Source of the DNA: Nymphaea colorata
Lineage: Eukaryota; Streptophyta; Magnoliopsida; Nymphaeales; Nymphaeaceae
Assembly: GCF_008831285.2 (NCBI RefSeq)
Contig: NC_045139.1
Coordinates: forward strand, 33,143,706 to 33,207,705
Direction of reading: 5' to 3'
Length of the DNA: 64,000 bases
Translations under genes and position numbers: made by a program
Notes under the pieces: model-generated
What the model saw: only the letters and a program-made list of their open reading frames with translations
What the model was told of the DNA's origin: nothing
Databases searched by the model: none
Shown: positions 11,284-23,335 of the stretch, in pieces
How positions within the stretch are numbered: the first letter of the stretch is position 1
Layout of the letters: each line of letters begins with the position of its first letter

Positions 11284-13079
11284 TTGTGAGGATGACCCAA
11301 GAGTCCTAGAGCCTTGCCACACAAACTCCAGATTTTTTTCATCCTTTCTCTTTTGTCGATCTTGATAATCAATCCGAGCGAAGAAAAATGAATCAAATCC
11401 AACCTGAAAGGGTTGACAAAAGGCATAAAACTGAACCAGTTTCCCATTTACCATGCAAAATAACATATTCTAGTGTATCCAGCTAATGTAGCATGACCAC
11501 TGAAGCAAGAGTTTTAGACAGTTTATGTTCAGAAAACTGTAGCCTTGTGCAGTGTCAAGGAGTATTGTTTTCATTCATTGATACCTTAGCCTCCAGAAGT
11601 GTGAACAACAGCACCAGTATCTGGTATTACAGATTTCAAATTTCATGCAGCACTAGCGAAGACTCATAAACCAAAATGGCCACTTGACTCTATATATAGT
11701 CAGATATGAGAATAACGATTTGCACCGCATGCACCAAGCTAAAACCTTTGAGGGCCCATGTACTTGAAAGCGCATGTCAGTTGCACTTGTGTGTAAATTA
11801 TGCGCATGCCCCTCCCCATGGATCAGCACTGAAAAAAGAAGAAGAAAAAATCCTAGTTTCACACACCTCCTTACTATGTCACAACTCACAAGGGCAAGGC
11901 TAAAAAGAAACCGACCACCATTTCTTTTCAAGTTTCCAATGTAATTTCTATGTCAAGGGATACATAATCAGAATCAAAATGGAGTGTTCTTGTGACATAG
12001 CCACGTCACCAGGTGAAAAAAGATCAAGAAACAACAAGACCAAAGCCAAATTAAAGTGGCAACGTTTCGCCCCAAATAAAAAAACTTAAGTACAAAAAGT
12101 CGCAGCAGAAAACTCACTTCTGCAAATAAGCTTGTACCGCTGAGTGTCCAAATGGATCAATCTGCCAACCAATTCTAGGTGTCTTGCCAAACTCTTCCTT
12201 TATAAACCGATGACCTAGAGTCGTCTGTTCAATCATATCTATGTAATGGGGCGCAGCTTTGTCATGCATACACATACCACCATTTCTACAATGTCAAAAG
12301 GCAAGTCGGTCCATTAATTGCAGAACCACCATCCATAGTTGACATCATAGGAGGAAAAGGGGAAACGAGAACACCTAATTGAGAACATGATTACAACAGA
12401 TTGGAAAAATCAGATTATTCGTACATAAATTCAAGCTGTCCGGAGTCAACTAGTTCTTTCACAATTTTCTGCACCATAGGGCTCTGGTTTCTCCACCATC
12501 GCTGAAAAAATGCCTGCGTTGCTCAAATAAGTCAGTTTCAAGCAATGCGTGTTGCCCGGCCTCGAACAGCTTTAATGTTTAGCTAAACACCTAAACAGAA
12601 TCAACAAAAGTATCCCAAACGAGGGTGAAAAGGAGACAAATACAGGGAAATTCCATTGCCTGCTCTACATAGATGAACTTCCGATTCTTATCAGCTAACA
12701 AAGCAGAGATAACTGAGTCCAGGACGTTCTGTACGCATGCTCCCTGCACCCCGTAGGGCAGAAACAAAACCAGAAATGCCAAACACCGATTAATCGAGAG
12801 AAAGACAGAGACGCAGACAAAGGCAGAAAGAGAGGGACAGACCTGAATGGAATTGTTGGAGCCGACGTAGTACTGGTCGACGGTCTTTAGCCACCCGACG
12901 TCGTCGTGGGTGTGCGCCACCAGATGCACGTTAATTTTCCCTTCCACGATCCCCTGCGACGTGTTGTACGCGATGTACGCTCCCTCCCCGGAACCCAACG
13001 CCGACGCCGACGCCGACGCCAACGCCAAGGCCACCAGCATCGCCACCTCCATCACCAAACTTCCGCGCCTCAACATCAT
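11284..13079 (-). pseudogene. truncated GH38 alpha-mannosidase, five 5' exons only
   Basis: GH38 lysosomal/vacuolar alpha-mannosidases trim N-glycans. Exons on the minus strand: 13079-12843 (79 codons, hydrophobic signal-like start), 12743-12660, 12513-12425, 12285-12118 and 11403-11284. They carry the zinc-site motif [15 protein letters not shown], then FFQRWWRNQSP, QIDPFGHSAVQAYLQ (catalytic Asp region) and VGFDSFFFARIDYQDR. Signs of decay: (1) everything after LGSSSQ is missing, about three quarters of a roughly 1,000-aa enzyme; (2) exon 4 ends in phase 2 (CAG AA, then GTGAGT) but exon 5 opens in phase 0, and no connecting micro-exon was found; (3) the usual HDEA reads HDKA. Intron 2 would need a GC donor (CAG, then GCAATG). 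The first ATG is at 13079; a GTG lies one codon upstream. The family call is firm. It is most likely a non-functional 5' remnant whose promoter may still work. Confidence 0.8.
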
Positions 13080-15441
13080 CACTCCGCCGGACCACTCCCC
13101 TGCCTCTCACCCGGACCGATCACAAGCGTACAAAGACGGAATCACGAAGCCATACTCACCCCAACATCTCGACAGAAAAAACCCAATGGAGATTCGGCGG
13201 AATCCTTCGGGTTCGATCACTCCATTCCTCCACCTACTTATTCGACGACGATCTCTCGGAGAATCGGAACTCGAATTCCGAGCAACGGAATTCAGATGGT
13301 CTCCGAGAGAGCAGACTGTGGAAGTGTCAGCTAAGCAAGAAAGTTGGGGAAAGTCGTATTCATTTATTATTTTTGAATTTAATAGTTTATCCATTGTTGA
13401 TAAGAACCGAGAACGAGAAAGTGACGGGAAACGCCCCACTTATATTTTTGGGGATTAAATTATAGAAATGAGAGTCAATTTATTGATTATTTCAGGAGGC
13501 TGCTAATCATCCTGCTATATCGATCCAACACCCTTTTCTGCTTTTCCCTGCTCCGGAAGAAAAAAAAAAAAGCTTTTGAAATCACTCTGGTTGTTTCTTC
13601 TGGGCGAACTTGTCAAGACGGCTAAAAGCTACGGCTAGTGTATGAAACTTAAAATTTTCATGTCAATTTTCCAAATTTTAAAGTGAAGTACTTTTAATTA
13701 GGACTAGAAAATGGCCCAACAACTCGATTCAAGAGTTGATATGTTAAACGAATTAAGAAAGTCCGATTCAAAATGTGTTTGTGAAAATTGGCTTCAATTA
13801 GTCTCTTGATTCTTCGAATTAAATTTGTAGGAAATTGTTTTGATTTGATGGTTGTTCAAAATGTGTTATGTAGTATATAAAAAGGTTCTGAAAAATGTTC
13901 TATGAATATCGGTGATGTGTATGATGTGTATGTGGGGTAACTCAAATCTAAGGTTACATTTTAAAGCTTTTACTTTTTTTTTTCAAATATTGTATGCAAT
14001 AATCATTTTTTATGGTTCTCGATCAATTTTAGCTGAACCACTAAACTGCGCAAATCACAGGATCAGCAGAGGATTTAATTTTATTATTTATTCACACAAA
14101 ACTGCTTAATATTAACTCCAGGTCAAGGTTTGCATACATAAATTGTACTTTGTTGTATAAGCTGGTGATACAGTGCCAAATTTCGGCTTTCGCTTTCAAA
14201 TAAACGGCTTCAAGAATCGAACATATAGAAACTTTGAAACGAAAAGGAAAAGCCACGAGCCAGTTCATCGTAATTCTTCGAAATCTTGGCTCTTATCGTA
14301 AATAACCGTGAATTGCGGTGCTTCTGGTCATTTCTGTTTATTAAACAAACTAAACTTCAATCCCACGCCACGCCTTTCACCTGACGAGGCCAAAAAGGTA
14401 AAATCGCACAACGATATTTTGTATTCGCATGCCTATGACGTGCCACCAATCTGCCATTGTGCCTTTTTTTATCGAAGCTCCGCTGAGTTAGACAGATATC
14501 ATTCTTTTCTTTTCCCGCGCTCTAGCGATCCAACCAGTCCTGCTGAACGTAGAAACTATTATATGATAATTCATTTAATTTATACATCAAGCCCAAGATT
14601 AACCAACCCCTTGACCTACCCCGTGACTCAGACCAGCCAATCTCAACCTGCTTGGTCTGAAAAAAACTATAAACCACGACAATTCTGTTTATAAGTGTTT
14701 GAATATCTCTCACAATCTTAATACCAAACTAAATTATTTGAATGTTACAATCTACTTTCCTTAAAGCACATGAATCCGCATGTATGGGACCTCAAGTTTG
14801 AATGTTGAACTGTGTTCTAATACCATTGTAATGACTCGCTCTAGTCTTAAGCTTTAATTCAACCCCAAAAACTAAGAATCAGTACAACCAACTATTTTAA
14901 CAACCTAAGTCATTTAAGTTCCCTCACATTCTTTAATACAAAACTTGAATTTTTTGGATGTTATAATTGTCATCTCCTATGCCCCATTATTAGGGTCGAC
15001 TATCTTCGTGTGAAATTATAAAAATGTGACTCTTTAGTTTTGTATGTGGGAACACATCTGTTTGACTAGTGTCCAACGGGCAAATGCAGTAGCATGAACG
15101 TTCAAATGTGTGTCTACGTTAAGAATGTTCAAACCCCTTGTGTGTTGATGCACTACTTGGCATGCAACATGAACTTCAACCCATATATTTGTCGATGTCA
15201 ATGTCCCTTAGTTAAACCAGTGGCTGGTAGACAATCAATTGTTATTTTGAGTAGCACAAGTGTTTAAACCCTCCAACCCCTATGTTAATAAGTAATAGTA
15301 ATGCATTCATCTACATACAACACAAGTTCTAATATAAACCTTGAAACCCGCTTAGACTTTGAAGGTAGATAAATGAGATTTAAGCTTTAAGCCTTGTGTG
15401 TGTGATGCACATGCAACACAAGCTCTAACATAGATAGATAT
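13080..15441. other. mannosidase 5' flank and spacer left of the retrotransposon
   Basis: The first 370 bp or so probably hold the 5' UTR and promoter of the truncated mannosidase. The rest is AT-rich spacer. A 30-bp stretch at 14539-14568 recurs inverted at 33848-33877 with one mismatch, suggesting the end of a repeat family. A 128-codon frame at 14308-14694 has no recognisable motif. No complete gene was seen. Confidence 0.5.
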
Positions 15442-18400
15442 TGTCACGCCCCGACCTTTTTAACCCTCAAACTATTTTTTTTTTTTTCTCAAAACATAAA
15501 GCATCGAGATGTGACTACCAAACAATTCAAATTGACGATGAGCCAAGCAATTCAAAACAATGGGGCGAACTTTCATTAATATAACCATTTTGTTTCATAC
15601 AAATTCACATCTATGTGCATGACCAAAATGCCCCAAAATCAATAACATTGATGCCTAACAAAAAGAAGACATCAATAAAACCAAAACATGACGCGCCGGC
15701 ACTACAAACGACAATCCCGAAACCACCCCAGTAGGACGTGAGTGAAGCCATCCGCTCAACCTGTTGCCCCGGGTCCGCCAAAACCTGAAAAAGAAAACAA
15801 CTGAAGGCTCAGCCTTCGCAGTATGGCAACAAGCCAGAAAAATGCCAAACCCTCTCAAGTAAGGCTCAAATAAAGGGACAAATATCAACCCATCTATCGT
15901 CATGTCGCGTCTGAGTGCGACACGTAAAAGCCACTTGATGGCCACACTAACACAACATCAGTCACATGCGAAGCATGCTTAAACATAACACTTGCATTCA
16001 TATCAATCACATATACGTCAGTCACATGCATTCTGTCAAACACTTTGCATTTTCATTAACTTTAGTGCATTAACAGTTCCTGTGGGTGCAACACAGGCAC
16101 GTGCACACCGCGGGCGGCCTACAGCCGAGAGACAACCCCCGTGGTGGCCCATAACAGTATGGATCCATTTCACCCGCTGCAGCGGTAGAGCACTCATCCC
16201 TGGATGTGTGACGTCCAAGGTGAGATACTCAGCCTTCCCTAGGACACCCAGGTTGGGAAGGCAGGAGCCCAACGCTCCAAGCACAACACACAACAGAACC
16301 CTGGGGCCTTGCACCGCCTGCGCTCTGACAGGCGAGACCAGTGGCAATCAAGGGGGACGTCTCCCAAACACATAGCTACATCCCACTGGCCTCTCATCTC
16401 TTAGTTATTCATTCTTATCATTACAGTTACACATTCACAAGAAGACTGGCTAACACACGAGGTTAGTACACTTCCCGAGTGCACCCACACCTCCGATTAC
16501 CTCCACATGAGGTCTATACATACAGTAACAGTCATTGCTAGCCGTCATACCATACGGGTACAACTACCCTCCAAACATCCATTTGCATCATTGCCCATGG
16601 CAATGCATATGCAACAACATACACATTTATATCAATCATCACATCAGTCATGTCAATCACCTCTTTGAAAAACATAGCCAATCCACGGAGAGTAGTCTCG
16701 ATCTGCGGTTGGCTCGTAGCTGTCCTATGCAGTTATCATTCTATGATGCTTTCTAATGCACAATTGGGGTCGAGGAGACACTCGACTCGATACCCCACCT
16801 CATCTGTCCTAAACAGATATCAATTCTAGCATGCACATGCCAATGCGTAACATTTTTAAATCGAATGACTAATAATCTTTCTAACCCATTCATATCATGT
16901 AAGCAACATACACATACTCAATCACAAAACCGTCAATCAATTAACATCACAATCCTAGGATCCCTTGATCCTAGGAGCACCCAATCACACAATTGCCCCA
17001 GGCAGGAATTTGCCTGGAAAGTTGCCATACCTGTGGCGCGCTCACCAAATTCTTCAAAATGCCTCAAGCTTCGAACTCAAGGTCGACGGGATGAGCCCGG
17101 TGCACCTGCAAACATAAACAAGAATAAGGTTTCTACTAGATTCTTACACCAATCAACCAGAAATGAACAGATACAAAAATAAAATCCTTGAGGCACGTGT
17201 CAGCGCCTCAAGAGGGCATCGACAGGTAGTGTCGACCAACGGGCTCTCCACAAGGCCTCCTCCTTTACGTCTTGACGTTGCCTTGAATTATCAAGGCCTT
17301 CAACCATCAATCAAACCGTCACTAAATCCTTCCTCAATAACGTTCTTTAAGTAAGACATCAACCTCAAGTCACATCCCAAAACGCATATATCCCTAATTA
17401 ACTTCATGATACACCCGTTCACCGAAGTCTGCGCTACACTCCCTAAGACGGTTCCAAAACTTCCCCACAACCTCACAATCTCTACCATGTTTCCTTAAAG
17501 CTTCGAAACTTAATCCATCATGCTAAAACGATCATTAAGTACGTGAATCATCACTTTCCAACGCAAATCCTAAGTTTCCCCCAAAAACAAAATTACTAAC
17601 ATGCGTCCCAAAATCATCAATTCTAAGCTCTAGCATGCTCGAACCATAATTATACATGCTCTAAAAGATAAATACTCATCATTTTGAGCTTGATTAGGTA
17701 TTGCTCACCCCAAACAAGCGTCCAAACTGCTACAACCCTTCTAGCAACCACTTAACACGTCCGATCAAGTGCCAATGCTCGAGATTGCTTGCTGTCGCTG
17801 CTCACTACACACCCTACTAGCAGGTAAGAGGGGAAAAACGTCCCCTAAACTGCAAACCAACCCCAAACGCCCAAAAAGTTTAACACAAACTCTGTTGCTA
17901 GGAAAGACCCACGGTAGTAGTTGGGGAAAAAAAACTGAAATAAACAAAGAAAAGGGACGCTGACAGAGAGGAGAGACAGAGAGAGGAAGGGTTCGGTCAA
18001 GGGGGAAAACAGCCGTGGGGTGAGAAGAGAGAGAAAGAGCATGCGGGGGAGTGCGGGTGAGTGAGAAGAGGGTCGAGCGGTAGAGAACCAGCGGAAAGAG
18101 GGGAAAGAAAATGGCGAGAGAGAAGAAGAGGGGACGTGCGGCAGAGAGCAAAACAGAAAAAAGGGCATGAGTGGCAGAGCAAGAAAAATCGCACGAGAGA
18201 GAGAGGGTTTACCCAGCAGCCGCCGCCGCCGTCGCCGCTGCCACCTCCGTCGCCGTCGCCGTCGCCGTTCCAGCCACCACCACCCGACCGTCACTCTCCT
18301 CCCTCTGCGCTGCCACAGGAGACCACCGGAGACAACGAAGAAGGAAGGGAAAAGCGAGGGAGAAGGGCCTCGTGTCGGGCCCTTACGCGAGTGGGGGTCG

Positions 18401-18454
18401 GTTCCGGGTCTGGACCCTAGCTCGACCCGACCCGTCGAACCAACGAGCATTACA
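15442..18454 (-). repeat. 3' LTR of the retrotransposon
   Basis: The downstream LTR on the element strand, 3,013 bp. It differs from the other LTR by about 16 substitutions and a 6-bp gain in a CGCCGT-type run near 18250. The frames at 17765-18450 are LTR sequence repeated in the other LTR and are not genes. Confidence 0.95.
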
Positions 18455-18466
18455 TCCTACCCTCCT
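18455..18466 (-). promoter_or_regulatory. polypurine tract
   Basis: AGGAGGGTAGGA on the minus strand directly abuts the 3' LTR. This is where plus-strand synthesis is primed in LTR elements. Confidence 0.8.
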
Positions 18467-18503
18467 AAAAAGAAAATTTCGTCCTCGAAATTTAGCTCAT
18501 ACC

Positions 18504-21500
18504 TCAATGCAAGAACAAGTGCGGATATCTCTTCCGCATGTCCTCCTCATGCTCCCATGTACTCTCCTTCAACCCATGGTACTGCCATTCCACTTTCACT
18601 AAAGGAATCCTCTTGGTGCGAAGCACTTGCTCTCGATGATCCACAATTCTAATGGGCTGTTCTTCCATTGTCAAATCATCTTGTACTAGAATACCTTGAA
18701 AATCAATCACATGTGTCGGGTCGGGTACGTATTTTCGAAGCATGGAAACATGGAAAACGTCATGAACATGACTCAAATCTGGTGGTAACGCCAATCTGTA
18801 TGCCACCTCTCCAATCTTCTCTAATATCTCAAAAGGTCCTACAAACCTCGGGCTCAATTTTCCCTTCGCACCAAAGCGAAAAACACCCTTAGTAGGAGAA
18901 ATCTTTAAAAACACATGATCACCCACCTCAAAAGCCAATTCTCTACGACGAATGTCAGCATAACTTTTCTGTCTACTCTGAGCAGTCAACAACTTCTTTC
19001 TTATCAATTCCACTTGGTCGGTATAGTGTTGCAAAACTAAAGGGCTTTCGATCTTACCATCACCCAATTCGGCCCAACAAGTTGGCGATCTGCACGGTCT
19101 TCCATACAAAGCCTCAAAAGGTGCCATCCCAATACTAGAGTGGTAACTGTTATTGTAAGCAAATTCTGCCAGTTTCACATGTTTGTCCCATTCTCCTTTC
19201 CACTCTAAGACACATGCACGCAACATGTCTTCTAAGGTCTGAATAGTCCTCTCTGATTGCCCATCAGTTTGGGGATGAAATGCTGTGCTCATCTTAAGCT
19301 TGGTACCCAAAGCCCTCTGTAATTGCCCCCAAAACCTAGAGGTAAAACGCGGATCTCGATCCGAAATGATAGACTTTGGCACTCCATGCAATCTCACTAT
19401 CTCGCCAATATACAACTCTGCGAGACTTTCTAATGATTGACTGATTCTGATTGGCAGAAAGTGGGCGGACTTCGTAAGTCGATCAACAATCACCCATATG
19501 GCATTCTGTTGTCTTTTGGTACGAGGTAACCCAACCACAAAATCCATCGTAATGTCTTCCCATTTCCACACTGGAATATCGATTCTTTGCAACAAGCCTC
19601 CTGGCCGCTGATGTTCTGCTTTTACCTGTTGGCAAATCAAGCACTTTGCCACATATTCTGCAATTTCACGCTTCATTCCAGGCCACCAAAAATTTCTTCT
19701 CAAATCTTGAAACATCTTTGTACTGCCCGGGTGAATAGAAAACTTAGATTTGTGAGCTTCATCAAGCAACAGACGCTTCACCCCTTCATCTCTAGGAACC
19801 CATAATCTCTGCCGAAAACGCAATGAACCATCTTCATCTTGATGCCAAAGAGAATCGTTCTTCTGGCTTGCTTCCATGTTCTTAGCAAACTCTGGATCTT
19901 CCTTTTGTTTCATTACAAGTTCTTCCATCAAAGGACGCCGAATCAAGGCCGTCATCGTTGCCTTGTGCTCATCACAAATGCAAGGCTGCCAAGCTATCAC
20001 ATCTTGCAATAATGTCCAAGAACGAGTCAACATACTGCACATTGTCGCCTTGGCATGCCTGCTCAACGCATCTGCCACCACGTTCGTCTTGCCTGGATGA
20101 TACGATATGGTGAAATCATAATCCTTTAAATATTCCATCCATCTTCTTTGCCTCAAGTTGAGATCCTTTTGTGAGGATGTATACTTCAGGGACTTGTGAT
20201 CTGTAAACACCTCGAATGTTACACCATAAAGATAGTGTCTCCACATCTTCAATGCGAACACGACTGCTCCCAATTCCAAATCATGAGTGGGATAGTGCTG
20301 CTCATGGGTCTTCAACTGTCTTGATGCATAAGCCACTACACGGCCATGCTGCATCAACACACAACTATAACCGATCCCCGAAGCATCAGTGTACACCACA
20401 AAACCGGAATGACCTGATGGAAGCGTCAGAATAGGGGCAGAAGTAAGCTTGTCCTTTAGAGTTTGAAAACTCTTCTCACAATCTTCATTCCACACAAACT
20501 TCATCCCTTTTCTCAATAGCTTAGTCATGGGCGTAGCTATTTTCGAAAAGTCTTGTATGAACCTGCGATAGTATCCTGCCAATCCCAAAAAGCTTCTAAC
20601 CTCAGTTACACTGCAAGGTGTTCTCCAGTCCTGAACAGCTGACACCTTAGCCGGATCGACGGATACTTCATCCTTCGAGATCACATGACCCAGAAAGTTT
20701 ACCTTCTCTAGCCAAAATTCACATTTTGAGTATTTGGCGTAAAGCTTGTGCTTGCGCAGAAGACCTAACACACTTCTCAAGTGGTCTCTGTGCTCTGCCT
20801 CACTCTCTGAGTACACCAAAATATCATCAACAAACACAATAACAAAACAATCCAAGAACTCTTGGAAAACCCGATTCATGAGGTCCATGAACGCTGCGGG
20901 AGCATTAGTCAACCCAAAAGGCATGACCCTGAATTCATAATGTCCATACCTAGTTCAAAAGGCAGTCTTAGAAACATCTTCCTCCCGTATCAATAGTTGA
21001 TGGTAGCCTGTCCTCAGATCGATCTTAGAGAAAACCTTTGCATTCCTAAGCTGATCAAACAAGTCTTCAATTCTTGGAAGCGGATACTTATTCTTGATGG
21101 TGACTTGATTCAACATACGATAATCTATACACAAGCGCATAGTCCCATCTTTCTTTTTCACAAACAGTACAGGTGCTCCCCAAGGAGACACGCTAGGTCG
21201 GATGAAGCCCTTATCTAAGAGCTCCTGCAGTTGCTTCTTCAACTCTTCTAACTCTGCTGGTGCCATACGGTAGGGTGCCTTAGAAATGGGAGTTGTCCCT
21301 GGTAACAACTCTATCTTGAACTCCACTTCTCGAGTTGGAGGCAAACTCGACAATTCCTCAGGAAACACATCAGGATACTCACTCACCACGGCAACATCCT
21401 GCAATATCATCCGTTCAGCCTCATTGATCAACACATTGACCAAGAAGGCAACGCTTCCACCTTCTATCCATCGCTTAGCCTTCAATGCAGACACCAATAT

Positions 21501-23111
21501 CTTATCAGTTCGACTGGCCCTACGTGCACGAAATTCCACAGGCTGCATCTCATTAGTCAACATCTGTATCTGCTTCTTCCTGCAATCTATAATGGCATAA
21601 TGCGCATACAACCAATCCATACCCAAAATCACATCAAACTCATTGAGACCGAGGATCACCAACTGTGCAGGTAGGTGAAATTGAAGGATTTCCACGTCCA
21701 CATCAGGAAGATACTCACGACACGACTCTTGAGCATGCATCGGACTAACAACTTTTAAAACATACGGCATTCTTCTAGCCGACACTTCGAGTGAGGTAGC
21801 AAATCGACTAGATATAAAAGAATGTGTCGCTCCTGGATCAAATAACACTCTAGCAAAATGAGAACTGACAAGTAAAGTACCTTCAACGAGGTCGTGTGCC
21901 TGGAGCTCCTCCACAGTAGTAGCGTAGACACGTCCCGACGTCTGTCGTGCGCTAGAAGAACCGGCTTCAGGCTTCTTCAATTCTCGTTCTTTCTTCAACG
22001 GGCAATCCTTGATGAAGTGTCCCATACTTCCGCAGTGTAAACAAGCCCCAGTCACCCGATAGCACGGCTTCCCGAGGTGCACACGAGAACAAGTGGGGCA
22101 CTTCTGAGAAGTCGGAGTGGCCACTGACCCCTGGGTGGCCTCACTACGGGTAGACTGGTTCCGTCTGAAAGTTCGGTCATCCCGCCTCTCATAAGGCCTT
22201 GTCCTGCCCGCAAAGTGTTGGCGCTTTACCTGTGTCCGTCCACCTTGTGAATGCTGGCCTGCTTTCTTCTGATGATCCTTCTGTGTCCTCACCCAATCTT
22301 CTTCTATGCATCGTGCCATTGTAACCGCCTCATCCAAGTCACGAGGTCTACTTGTCAACACTTTGCTTCGTAGTCCATCTCGCAGCCCGCGCACAAACTT
22401 GCCCGCTCTGGCCTCATCGGTAGTGTAAAGGTGTGGGCAATACACCTCCAAGTGCCGATATCTCGTAATGTACTCTTCTAAGCTCGACTGATTCTGCTGC
22501 AAATCCAGAAACTCCTGCATTTTCTTGTCTCTGGCATACACCGGAAAGTATGTGCTGAAGAAGGAATCTCTGAACTGCTTCCATGAGATTGACCATTGGC
22601 CAGCGAACCGAATCTCACTAGTTGATTGCCACCAATTCTTGGCATCACCCTTCAACAAATAGGAGCCATAGTTCACTCTATCTTCTTCTGGCACCTTCAA
22701 AAGCCCAAAAATACGTTCAACCTCTTCAATCCAGTCCTTTGCCTTGTCATGACTGCCCCCTCCTGAGAAGATAGGCGGCTGCATCGCCATAAACTGCTGA
22801 TAAGACACTGTCGTTGCCTTCTCCCGAACTGGAGCACTGGTGTCCCCCGAAGGAGATGCGTTACTTCTCTGATTACCGACCATAGACTGCATTAACGTGG
22901 TCAGCGTCTGCAGCGTGGTCAGCAATATAGTCTGCTGATCCACTGGCGGAGTCTGTCTCGGTGGGGTTTGGGCACCCCCACCTAGCTGTGCATACTGGGG
23001 CTCTGACGCACTGTCACCCCGCGGAGTATGTGCATCAGAATGGGTTGGGCTGGGCTCTCTATGTGCCTCTGAAGACGGCCCAGCTCGCTTCTTACCCCTC
23101 TGTACAAACAA
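18504..23111 (-). pseudogene. gag-pol polyprotein with one in-frame stop
   Basis: One frame of about 1,535 codons, interrupted only by a TGA at 20955-20957 inside the reverse transcriptase, just before the [12 protein letters not shown] motif. Counting from 23111: gag capsid region about 105-280, zinc knuckle [14 protein letters not shown] 357-370, protease [10 protein letters not shown] about 423-432, then RT with FVDDILVYS, RNase H ([12 protein letters not shown]), integrase zinc finger ([11 protein letters not shown]) and core ([13 protein letters not shown]), and a chromodomain-like tail ending near YPHLFLH. The frame opens with TTG at 23111 after an in-frame stop; the first ATG is about codon 74, so the true start is uncertain. 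This copy should not make a full polyprotein by itself but could be mobilised by relatives. The domain calls are secure. Confidence 0.93.
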
Positions 23112-23319
23112 GATCCTTAATTCTCAAATCACGACCAATACCAAACTCACAAGTCAAATCACAACGTGCATTAGCACGAAGTTCAAAACACAGATCACAT
23201 TACATACCTATACTTGAAAAATCAAAACTACAATAACCAACTAATCAAACAAATGCGTATCTGGGCAACACGACTTCACAAATAGGCTTTAACTCACATC
23301 CATAATGGGGTTTGCCATG

Positions 23320-23331
23320 GCTCTGATACCA
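23320..23331 (-). promoter_or_regulatory. primer-binding site for initiator tRNA-Met
   Basis: TGGTATCAGAGC on the minus strand, four bases inside the 5' LTR. It is complementary to the 3' end of plant initiator tRNA-Met, the usual primer of many plant LTR elements. Confidence 0.92.
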
Positions 23332-23335
23332 AAAC

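Noticed and set aside
16036-16375. Frames and a tRNA-like word (GCGGTAGAGCACTCATCC) in the LTR
   Set aside because: The word resembles part of a tRNA D-arm, but no acceptor stem or anticodon arm could be folded around it, and the same sequence is in both LTRs.
17765-18652. Several overlapping frames of 119-201 codons on both strands
   Set aside because: They lie inside or across the 3' LTR, recur in the 5' LTR, and are rich in Arg/Ser/Pro from GC-rich and GA-rich repeats; the LTR is non-coding.
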